From Thermococcus sp. CX2 (GTDB lineage Archaea > Methanobacteriota_B > Thermococci > Thermococcales > Thermococcaceae), in the NCBI RefSeq assembly GCF_012027555.1, contig NZ_SNUQ01000004.1, positions 30,284-94,283 on the forward strand: 64,000 nucleotides of DNA, given 5' to 3'. The first letter of the stretch is position 1; each line of letters starts with the position of its first letter. The notes under the pieces were generated by a model. That model did no database searches, was not told where the DNA came from, and was given only the letters and a program-made list of their open reading frames with translations. Shown piece after piece: positions 17,062-23,919 of this stretch. A program made the position numbers and the translations under genes.

Positions 17062-18066
17062 GTGAAGCCCAAGGTCTTCATTACCCGAAGGATTCCCGAG
17101 AACGGAATAAGGATGTTGAGGGAGTACTTTGAGGTCGAGGTCTGGGAGGACGAGCACGAGATTCCGAGGGAAGTCCTGCTCGAGAAGGTAAGGGACGTCG
17201 ATGCCCTCGTTACCATGCTGAGCGAGAGGATTGACGCCGAGGTCTTCGATGCCGCCCCAAGGCTCAGGATTGTGGCCAACTACGCGGTAGGTTATGACAA
17301 CATAGACATCGAGGAGGCAACTAAGAGGGGAATCTACGTCACCAACACGCCAGACGTTCTTACCAATGCCACCGCAGACATGGCCTGGGTTCTCCTCCTG
17401 GCAACGGCAAGGAGGCTCGTTGAGGCCGATAAGTTCGTCCGCTCCGGTGAGTGGAAGAAGCGCGGTGTTGCCTGGCACCCGCTGATGTTCCTCGGTTACG
17501 ACGTCTACGGCAAGACCATAGGAATAGTTGGCTTCGGCAGAATCGGTCAGGCGATAGCGAGGCGCGCTAAGGGCTTCGGGATGAGGATACTCTACAACTC
17601 CCGCACGAGGAAGCCAGAAGTTGAGAAGGAGCTCGGCGCTGAGTTCAAGCCATTGGACGAGCTCCTGAGGGAGAGCGACTTCGTTGTCCTTGCAGTTCCG
17701 CTTACAAAGGAGACCTATCACATGATAAACGAGGAGCGGCTGAAACTGATGAAGCCGACCGCGATACTCGTCAACATCGCCCGCGGAAAGGTCGTCGATA
17801 CGGAGGCGCTCGTCAAGGCCCTCAAGGAGGGCTGGATTGCTGGAGCTGGCTTGGATGTCTTCGAGGAGGAGCCATATTACAACGAGGAGCTCTTCAGCCT
17901 GGATAACGTCGTTTTGGCCCCGCACATCGGTAGCGCCACCTACGGAGCTCGCGAGGCCATGGCCGAGCTGGTCGCGAGGAATTTAATAGCTTTCAAGAAC
18001 GGTGAAGTTCCGCTAACTCTCGTGAACAGAGACGTGCTCAACGTCAGAAAGCCAGGATTCGAGTGA
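17062..18066 (+). CDS. gyaR: Glyoxylate reductase (D-2-hydroxyacid dehydrogenase family)
   Basis: 334 aa. NAD(P)H-dependent reduction of glyoxylate to glycolate. It shows the NAD-binding motif GFGRIGQA in the middle, the catalytic Arg in NIARGKVVD, the Glu in GLDVFEEEP and the His in LAPHIGSAT, all standard for the family, and its start [15 protein letters not shown] is that of the Thermococcus enzymes. Translation starts at GTG 17062, with GGGGTGAT at 17051-17058; the nearby ATG at 17048 is out of frame and stops at once. Confidence 0.95.
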   Translation: MKPKVFITRRIPENGIRMLREYFEVEVWEDEHEIPREVLLEKVRDVDALVTMLSERIDAEVFDAAPRLRIVANYAVGYDNIDIEEATKRGIYVTNTPDVLTNATADMAWVLLLATARRLVEADKFVRSGEWKKRGVAWHPLMFLGYDVYGKTIGIVGFGRIGQAIARRAKGFGMRILYNSRTRKPEVEKELGAEFKPLDELLRESDFVVLAVPLTKETYHMINEERLKLMKPTAILVNIARGKVVDTEALVKALKEGWIAGAGLDVFEEEPYYNEELFSLDNVVLAPHIGSATYGAREAMAELVARNLIAFKNGEVPLTLVNRDVLNVRKPGFE

Positions 18067-18090
18067 GGCTCTATCCTGTGAAAACCGTAG

Positions 18091-18198
18091 GGGAGCGATG
18101 ATGAGCCCCCTTGAGGGGAGCCCCCGAAGGGGGCGTACGGGACGGGCTGAAACCGCGCTCCGTGCGGCGGCGTGATGAGCTGGACCCGTGCCTGAGCC
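18091..18198 (+). ncRNA. Candidate long box C/D-like RNA
   Basis: The gap after gyaR contains ATGATGA (18098-18104), CTGA (18147-18150), GTGATGA (18172-18178), a 13-nt guide-length spacer and CTGA (18192-18195). The first C-to-D' interval is 42 nt and holds perfect GC-rich hairpins (CCCCTTGAGGGG; GCCCCCGAAGGGGGC), and the D'-C' interval holds CCGCGCTCCGTGCGG. The second half is canonical; the first would be a C/D RNA with an inserted stem-loop. GC-rich structured sequence in an otherwise non-coding gap supports an RNA gene. The element ends at the stop codon of the opposing DUF72 gene. Confidence 0.5.
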
Positions 18199-18911
18199 TA
18201 GAGCATTGCCCTGAAGCGCTTCGCATCGGCGCACATGTTCGAGTTGTTGAAGTAGACGAAGCTCTCCCCTCTGTTCCACCCGATAACCCTTTCCCTTATT
18301 TTTCCCAGCTCCTCGTCCGTGTAGGCGTGGCTGTAGACTATCCTCCCTTTCTCGTAGCGCCCGTGGAGGCGGTAGTAGTTCACATCGCCGTGGTGGAGCG
18401 GAATCCTCACGAGCGGGTCTGTGACGTCTATGACATCGAACTCCCTCACGAAGCGTTTTATCCCATCCTCACTCCAGCCTCTAAGCTCAACGGCTATCTC
18501 AAATTCGCCCCTATCGATCATCGAGAAGAACCTCTCGGCGTTCTCAAAGCTCTCTTCGTTCTCCTTGAAGCTCCTCGGGAGCTGGATGAGTATGAAGCGC
18601 GCGCCGAGGATCTCTGCTTCCCGAAGGGTGAGCCTCCAGAAGTGAAGGACGTCGCTCGTTGGCCTCAGAAGGCCGACATCTTTGCTTGGCCTCACGTTGC
18701 TCCTCCCCCAGGTGGGGCTGTTCGGAGGATGGGTGACTCCCTGAAAGGCCTTCATCGAGAAGATGAACCCTTCCGGCGCTTCCTTCCGCCAGCGTTCTAG
18801 GGTCTTCTCCTGGAGAATGCGATAGAAGGTCTGCTGGATCTCAACCGTGTCGAAGTCTCGGAAGTATCTGCCCTTAGCCTCGCAGAAGCCGCAGGTTCCC
18901 ACGTGGATCAT
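18198..18911 (-). CDS. DUF72 family protein
   Basis: About 237 aa TIM-barrel-like protein with the family start IHVGTCGFCEAKGRYFRDFDTVEIQQTFYRIL and the late NYYRLHGRYEKGR and FNNSNMCADA motifs. DUF72 proteins are widespread and biochemically uncharacterised; metal-dependent chemistry has been suggested from structure. ATG 18911 is chosen since GGTGAT precedes it at 18915-18920, whereas the longer frame start at 18944 lies in the promoter. It is divergent from the DHPS-like gene. Confidence 0.88.
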   Translation of the reverse strand: MIHVGTCGFCEAKGRYFRDFDTVEIQQTFYRILQEKTLERWRKEAPEGFIFSMKAFQGVTHPPNSPTWGRSNVRPSKDVGLLRPTSDVLHFWRLTLREAEILGARFILIQLPRSFKENEESFENAERFFSMIDRGEFEIAVELRGWSEDGIKRFVREFDVIDVTDPLVRIPLHHGDVNYYRLHGRYEKGRIVYSHAYTDEELGKIRERVIGWNRGESFVYFNNSNMCADAKRFRAML

Positions 18912-18939
18912 AACATCACCGGAGAGAATTTGTCCCGGG

Positions 18940-18990
18940 AGCATTTAGCCCTTTCGTGAAGGCGAAGTTTGTACGAAAGCCCTAAATAGC
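18940..18990. promoter_or_regulatory. Divergent promoter pair, DUF72 and DHPS-like genes
   Basis: Two BRE/TATA units face apart: ACGAAAGCCCTAAATAGC reading right (18973-18990) and its near mirror image ACGAAAGGGCTAAATGC reading left (18941-18957). The right-hand unit places the start of transcription close to ATG 19011, so the DHPS-like mRNA is probably leaderless. Confidence 0.6.
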
Positions 18991-19010
18991 GGGAACGTCA
19001 ACCCTTCACC

Positions 19011-20591
19011 ATGAACCCTCCCGAGCGAATCCTCCTCGTTACTGGCAGGCTCGCCGAACCGCTCGTTCGAAAGTACGGTAAGGGCTGCGACGTTTTCGTT
19101 ACGCCTGTGAGCGTAGCGGCTTTCCTGACTCCCGAGATGATAGTCGGCTATCTGAAAAAGGCCAAAATCAAAAGCGATGACTATGACCTCATTCTAATTC
19201 CTGGCCTCGTGAGGGGCTCGGCCCAAGAAATCGAGGAAGAGCTTGGCATTCCAACCTTCAAGGGGCCGAGGAGCGCGATGGACCTTCCTCAGGTATTGAA
19301 GGCTGTAAGAGAAGGCTTCAAGCTGAGCAGGGAAGTTCCGGCCGATGAGCTGTTCTCATTCGATGCCCTAAAGCGCGTTGAGGATATAAGGAACCGGACG
19401 AGAAACAAGCGCTACATAGAGGATGCCCTCAAAAAGCCCTGGAACGTTCTCATTGGCAACCTTCCTGCTGGGAGGGACTTTCCCACCAGAATCCTCGGCG
19501 AGGTCGTTGATGCCCCGAGGCTGGGCGTCGAAGGAACCGTGCAAAAGGCCCTCTACTACCTCCGTGAGGGGGCGGATATAATTGACATCGGCATGATCGC
19601 GGGCGAGACGAACCTTGACTTCGTCGAGCTCATCCCCGAAATACGCGAGAGGCTGGGGGAGAAAGGTTTCGACGTGCCCGTAAGCTTCGACTCTCTAAAC
19701 ACCGCTGAAATCGAAAGGGCCCTCGACCACGCCGACCTCTTCCTGAGCGTCGATGATAGCAACCTGGAGAGCCTCGTTACCGATAAGCCCGTCGTTCTCA
19801 TCCCCACCAACCAGGCGAAGGGATATTTTCCAACGAGACCTGCGAAAAGGGTTGAATTCCTTGAGGAGCTTAAGGCCAGGGCCCTTGATTTGGGTTACAG
19901 AAGGATAATCCCGGACCTAATCCTGGAGCACGTGCCCTATCTGGCGCGCTCGATAACAGCCTTCCAGCTCTACCGTGAGAGAAATCCAGACGACGTTCTC
20001 CTTGCCGGCGTTGGAAACGTCGTCGAGCTCTACGATGCCGACAGCGTCGGGATGAACGCTTTACTGGCTGGAATCGCAAAGGAGCTTTCGATAAACCTGC
20101 TTCTGACCACCGAGACGAGCGCAAAGGCTAGGGGCTCGATAAGGGAGCTGAGGAGAGCTGTGGACATGAACCTCTTTGAGATGCCAAAGGACCTCGGCTT
20201 CGACCTGCTGATACTCAAGGAGAAGAGGGGCAATGACTGGCGCTTTGAGCCTGCTAAAGAGATCGTCAAGGCCAAGGAGAGGCCAGTTGAGCTCGAGCCC
20301 GTTTACTTCCGCATCTGGCTTGAAGATGGAAAAATATGGGTGAACGCTCACCATGGAACAGAGGCTGTCTTGACCATCGTCGGCAACGAGCCGAACGCTA
20401 TAATCGACACAATCCTTGAGCGCTTTGAGATAAGCCCGAGGCACGCCTTTTACCTCGGCAGGGAGCTTGAGAAGGCTTACACCGCGCTGAGGCTGAGGAG
20501 AAGCTACGTCCAGGAGGTTGAGCTTTTTAAGGACTTCTACCTTCAGAATAAGGGAAGTGATGAGCGGAGCTCTCCTGAGGGCTCCCGATGA
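19011..20591 (+). CDS. Dihydropteroate synthase-like protein (archaeal)
   Basis: 526 aa. A roughly 150-residue N-terminal domain precedes a TIM-barrel pterin-binding-like domain with GADIIDIGMIAGETN and VSFDSLNTAEI, the counterparts of DHPS motifs. The family is archaeal and annotated as dihydropteroate synthase-related; a role in pterin biosynthesis is plausible but unproven. The last dozen codons (GSDERSSPEGSR) do not look like the rest of the protein, because that DNA also encodes a box C/D sRNA; the TGA stop lies within box C'. Translation probably starts leaderless at ATG 19011. Confidence 0.88.
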   Translation: MNPPERILLVTGRLAEPLVRKYGKGCDVFVTPVSVAAFLTPEMIVGYLKKAKIKSDDYDLILIPGLVRGSAQEIEEELGIPTFKGPRSAMDLPQVLKAVREGFKLSREVPADELFSFDALKRVEDIRNRTRNKRYIEDALKKPWNVLIGNLPAGRDFPTRILGEVVDAPRLGVEGTVQKALYYLREGADIIDIGMIAGETNLDFVELIPEIRERLGEKGFDVPVSFDSLNTAEIERALDHADLFLSVDDSNLESLVTDKPVVLIPTNQAKGYFPTRPAKRVEFLEELKARALDLGYRRIIPDLILEHVPYLARSITAFQLYRERNPDDVLLAGVGNVVELYDADSVGMNALLAGIAKELSINLLLTTETSAKARGSIRELRRAVDMNLFEMPKDLGFDLLILKEKRGNDWRFEPAKEIVKAKERPVELEPVYFRIWLEDGKIWVNAHHGTEAVLTIVGNEPNAIIDTILERFEISPRHAFYLGRELEKAYTALRLRRSYVQEVELFKDFYLQNKGSDERSSPEGSR

Positions 20592-20615
20592 TGAGTACAG
20601 CCAGGGCTGATAAAA
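20552..20615 (+). ncRNA. Box C/D sRNA overlapping the 3' end of the DHPS-like gene
   Basis: All four boxes are present at canonical spacing: C GTGATGA (20557-20563), 11-nt guide, D' CTGA (20575-20578), C' ATGATGA (20588-20594), 12-nt guide, D CTGA (20607-20610). Such sRNAs direct 2'-O-methylation of the target base paired to the fifth nucleotide upstream of box D or D'. The complements of the guides are GAGAGCTCCGC and CCCTGGCTGTAC; the rRNA or tRNA targets were not identified. Confidence 0.85.
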
Positions 20616-20618
20616 TCC

Positions 20619-20912
20619 TTAGCCCTCGAAAATTGGTGGCTTTGGCTTCCTGAAGAGGGAGTCGAGCTCTTCCCTCCTTGAGCGAACCCTCTCCAGAAGG
20701 CCCAGAACCCTTTTATCCCCTGGATACTTCGCGCTGAGGGTCGTCAGAACTCCCTCGGCGAAGCCCAGAACGGAGACCTCTATGAACTCTTTCCCCTTCT
20801 TGCTCACCAGTCCCTCGTTGAGGGCCACGAATGAATCTATTCTCACGATTAGCTCCTTCTCCCCAAGCTCTTCACAGAGCTTCTTAAGCTCCTCAATCTC
20901 CGGAACGTTCAT
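20619..20912 (-). CDS. Small conserved Thermococcales protein (probably DUF3216)
   Basis: 97 aa, helical and highly charged, ending in KPKPPIFEG; no cysteine or catalytic motif. It resembles the Thermococcaceae-restricted DUF3216 family from memory, with no known function. It is the last gene of a minus-strand series (MBL hydrolase, UPF0248, TatD, this gene) with only 3 bp to TatD, so it is almost certainly cotranscribed with them. Confidence 0.75.
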   Translation of the reverse strand: MNVPEIEELKKLCEELGEKELIVRIDSFVALNEGLVSKKGKEFIEVSVLGFAEGVLTTLSAKYPGDKRVLGLLERVRSRREELDSLFRKPKPPIFEG

Positions 20913-20915
20913 TTC

Positions 20916-21674
20916 TCACACCTCCAGCCCAAAGAACTCAACCGCGTTCTTCTCCGTTATCCTCTCGACTTCCTCGAACTCAAGCCCCTTAAGCTTTGCC
21001 ACCTCCTCGATGGCAACCCTTACGTAGCACGGCTTGTTTCTCTGCCCCTTGAAGGGGCTCATGTAGGGAGAATCGGTTTCGACAAGAATCTCCTCGGGTT
21101 CGAGAACCCTGGCGGCCTCTCTAACCTCCGGGATGAAGGTTATTCCCGTGTTTATGCCCACTAGGTGGCCGTTTTCTGCGATTTCTCTGGCCAGCTCTGG
21201 GCTTCCGGCGAAGGAGTGGAAGTAAGCTTTCACGCCGTGCCTCTGGACAATCTCAAACGCCTCCTTTTCCGCTTCCCTTGCGTGTATCACCACCGGCAGC
21301 TTAAGCTCGACCGCCAGCTCAATGAAGTGCTCAAAAATCGCCCTCTGGTTCTTCCTCTGCTCCTCGTTTTCCGCGTAGTGGTAGTCGAGGCCTATCTCGC
21401 CCACGGCCACGATTTCGTCCTTGTGCTCCCAGATGAAGTCCTCGACTTTCTTCACCTTCTCCCAGTTGCCCCTGCGTGCTTCGTTCGGATGGTAGCCGAG
21501 CGTCGGAAAGATGAAGCCAAAGTAAGGCTTTAAAAGTTCCCAGCTCTTCCAGACGTGGGTTTTTCTGTACTCGGTGATGGAATCAACCACGGCTTTGAGC
21601 TCCTTCCTGCACTCCTCGATTACTTGGGGCGCTTCCTTCTTGTAGAACTCGAAGTGAGCATGGGCGTCAATCAC
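20916..21674 (-). CDS. TatD-family metal-dependent hydrolase (DNase-like)
   Basis: About 252 aa TIM-barrel amidohydrolase with the family metal ligands: DAHAHF at the start, GEIGLDYHYA, VVIHAREA, AYFHSFAG and ETDSPYMSP. TatD proteins have 3'-5' exonuclease or DNase activity in DNA repair. GTG 21674 is chosen: it puts IDAHAHF right at the N terminus as in the family, has GGAGGGG upstream and overlaps the preceding UPF0248 gene by only 8 nt. The longer frame start at 21722 would add a non-homologous extension. Confidence 0.92.
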   Translation of the reverse strand: MIDAHAHFEFYKKEAPQVIEECRKELKAVVDSITEYRKTHVWKSWELLKPYFGFIFPTLGYHPNEARRGNWEKVKKVEDFIWEHKDEIVAVGEIGLDYHYAENEEQRKNQRAIFEHFIELAVELKLPVVIHAREAEKEAFEIVQRHGVKAYFHSFAGSPELAREIAENGHLVGINTGITFIPEVREAARVLEPEEILVETDSPYMSPFKGQRNKPCYVRVAIEEVAKLKGLEFEEVERITEKNAVEFFGLEV

Positions 21675-21930
21675 TTTCTCCCCTCCTGTCCTTTCTCGTT
21701 TCCCACACGACTTTCCCGTCATTTCTCACTACTCGGAGGATTCTGTGGTATGGTATCTGGGCCTCGCCGACGAAGAAGTAACCGTGTCCGAGCTCGATGA
21801 GCTCGACTGGGATTTTTTTCACGTCGCCGTAGGCACCGCGGTGTTCAATGACCACGTAATAGTCCCCCTCATCTTCGCGCGGGTCATACTTTATCTTTGC
21901 CAGAACTTCCTTAACGCTGCCCTTTCTCAT
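21667..21930 (-). CDS. UPF0248 / DUF504 protein
   Basis: About 87 aa. MRKGSVKEVLAKIKYDP start, basic, with IPYHRILRV in the C-terminal half, matching the archaeal UPF0248 (DUF504) family, which also occurs as a domain of RNA-repair-related proteins. ATG 21930 follows GGTGG at 5 nt and overlaps the stop of the MBL hydrolase gene by one base, so the genes are translationally coupled. Confidence 0.88.
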   Translation of the reverse strand: MRKGSVKEVLAKIKYDPREDEGDYYVVIEHRGAYGDVKKIPVELIELGHGYFFVGEAQIPYHRILRVVRNDGKVVWETRKDRRGESD

Positions 21931-22637
21931 CAGAGCCACCCTAAGATTTCCCTAAGGTTTTCACTCCAGTTCTTTATCACCCAGCCGTGGCCTGGCAAAC
22001 CGAGGTAAACGTCGAACTCCATGAGCATCTCCAGAGATTCCCGGAGCTCCCATCCGTTGCCCGTTGGCAAATCCGTCCTCCCCACTGTTCCTTCAAAGAT
22101 CGTGTCTCCCGTGAACATCAGCTTTTCTTCTGGTTCATAGAGACACGCACTTCCCGCGGTGTGGCCCGGCGTGTGGATAAGCCTTAACTCAACCGAGCCT
22201 ATTCTCAGCTTGTTCCCGTCCTTGAGCTTGACCTCTATCTCGTGGGGTTCGTATTTTCGGCCGTAGTAGTGGGAGAGGATGACGTAATCGTCGCCCCTTT
22301 CGAGGGTTCTTGCTGCAATTTCATGGGTGGCAAAGATGACCTCGGCACCTTTTTCCTCGAAGTAGCGTTTCAGAGCCAAGTTCCCGCCCACGTGGTCGAA
22401 GTGTTCGTGGGTGTTGAAGATGACAACCCTCTCAATTCCCTCGGTGTAGCCCTCGCTCTCCCAAACCTCAGTGTAAACGTGCCAGTTGATCCCGGTTCCG
22501 GTATCAACGACCAACGCTTCTCGCCCATCCCTGATGAGGTATATGTTTGAGTCCCAGCCGATGCCCCTTAGCATGACTGTGTGGGGTGGAATCTCGATGG
22601 GTATTACATTTCTCATGCGGAAGTCCTCTATAGGCAT
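21930..22637 (-). CDS. MBL-fold metallohydrolase
   Basis: About 235 aa metallo-beta-lactamase fold protein with the zinc motif THEHFDHVGG, a downstream HTPGHTAG, FTGDTIF and the terminal GLPGHG, so the dinuclear site is complete. Glyoxalase II, RNase or sulfur dioxygenase type activities all occur in this superfamily; substrate is not predictable here. Start ATG 22637 has GAGGTGAG upstream. First gene of the four-gene minus-strand operon. Confidence 0.9.
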   Translation of the reverse strand: MPIEDFRMRNVIPIEIPPHTVMLRGIGWDSNIYLIRDGREALVVDTGTGINWHVYTEVWESEGYTEGIERVVIFNTHEHFDHVGGNLALKRYFEEKGAEVIFATHEIAARTLERGDDYVILSHYYGRKYEPHEIEVKLKDGNKLRIGSVELRLIHTPGHTAGSACLYEPEEKLMFTGDTIFEGTVGRTDLPTGNGWELRESLEMLMEFDVYLGLPGHGWVIKNWSENLREILGWL

Positions 22638-22786
22638 CGCTCTCACCTCGAAGGGGCTCCAGGGGGGACCGCGTCCTCATCCGAGGGAGCGAGTCTCGTC
22701 GGGAGGGATGAATCTCTTCATCGCCCGCTCAACCTACGTGGGGGATGTTTATAAACCCAACCACGGAGCTTTATTAGGTGACCCAA

Positions 22787-23839
22787 ATGAAAACTGAGAG
22801 AGCAAAGGAAATCCTTCTCAACCTCCTCAAAATTCCGTCCCCCTCAGGGAGCGAAGATCGTATAGCCCTTCACATCATGGAGTTTCTCCACAAGCTCGAC
22901 TACGACGTCTACATCGAGAGCGATGGGGAGATAATCGACCTCGTCGTCAATCCCGACGCTGAGCTCTTCTACGAGGTCCACATGGACACGATACCGATGA
23001 GGGCTGAGCCCTTTGTGAGGGGCAACATCGTCTACGGAACCGGCGCGAGCGACATAAAGGGCGGCATAGCTGCGATTCTGCTTATGCTCGAAGAACTTAA
23101 GAAAGAGGGTAAGGATCTCAACGTCGGCATTGTCTTCGTCAGCGACGAAGAGCACGGCGGTCGCGGGAGTGCACTCTTTATGGAGCGGTACAGGCCCAAG
23201 ATGGCCGTTGTGCTTGAGCCCACTGATCTAGAGGTTCACATAGCCCACGCAGGCAACATAGAGGCCTACTTTGAGGTTGACGGCAAAGAGGCCCACGGAG
23301 CCTGCCCTGAGAGCGGAATCAACGCCATAGACCAGACCTTCAAGATGCTCGAGGAGCTCAAGAAGCTCGAACCTTTCAACGCGAAAGGCAAATACTTCGA
23401 CGCTCACATAGGCCTCCAGGAGCTGACCTGTGATAACCCCTACTACCTTATTCCAGCCCTCTGCCGCGGTCGTGTGGAGGCGCGTCTTCTGCCAGATCAG
23501 GAAGTCGAGGACATCCTTGACCTTATGGAGCCGATCTTCGAGGAGTACACCCTCAAGTACGAGTACACGGAGATATGGGACGGCTACGAGCTCGAACCTG
23601 ACGAGGAGATAGTCCAGCTGGCCAAGAAGGCGATGGAGGTTACGGAGATAGACGAGTTCGGCGGCATGAGGAGCTGGACAGATGCGATAAACTTCATGTA
23701 CAACGGGACGAGAACAATAGTCTTCGGCCCCGGCAACCTTGACCTCTCACATACAAAGAACGAGCACATTGATGTCAGGGATGTTGTCACAGCAAGTGAG
23801 TTTTTGAAGGCCTTGAATGAGATTTTTGGAAAGAGCTGA
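22787..23839 (+). CDS. M20 family metallopeptidase / deacylase
   Basis: About 350 aa. The zinc ligands and catalytic residues of the ArgE/DapE/LysK group are present: VHMDTIP, GASDIKGG, SDEEHGG with the catalytic Glu, LEPTD and a late His in LSHTKNEHID. Known relatives hydrolyse acylated amino acids or LysW-bound lysine and ornithine. ATG 22787 has AGGTGA at 22776-22781; TATA GTTTATAAACC is at 22748-22758. The upstream in-frame GTG at 22778 lies within the ribosome binding site. Confidence 0.88.
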   Translation: MKTERAKEILLNLLKIPSPSGSEDRIALHIMEFLHKLDYDVYIESDGEIIDLVVNPDAELFYEVHMDTIPMRAEPFVRGNIVYGTGASDIKGGIAAILLMLEELKKEGKDLNVGIVFVSDEEHGGRGSALFMERYRPKMAVVLEPTDLEVHIAHAGNIEAYFEVDGKEAHGACPESGINAIDQTFKMLEELKKLEPFNAKGKYFDAHIGLQELTCDNPYYLIPALCRGRVEARLLPDQEVEDILDLMEPIFEEYTLKYEYTEIWDGYELEPDEEIVQLAKKAMEVTEIDEFGGMRSWTDAINFMYNGTRTIVFGPGNLDLSHTKNEHIDVRDVVTASEFLKALNEIFGKS

Positions 23840-23919
23840 GGTTTCCCCTTCTTTTTACTTTCCCTTCGCATTACGGCCTTTATATAACTGGTCCACCAAC
23901 AGATAATTTGTGGAACCCA

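Noticed and set aside
18111..18800. 229-codon plus-strand frame
   Set aside because: Antisense to DUF72; its start lies in the candidate structured RNA.
18945..18980. Long inverted repeat TTTAG..CTTTCGT / ACGAAAG..CTAAA as an operator
   Set aside because: Each arm is simply the BRE plus TATA of one of the two divergent genes.
22707..22722. Hairpin GATGAATCTCTTCATC as terminator or RNA
   Set aside because: Short, lacks a following T run and lies between divergent promoters; no box D motif nearby.
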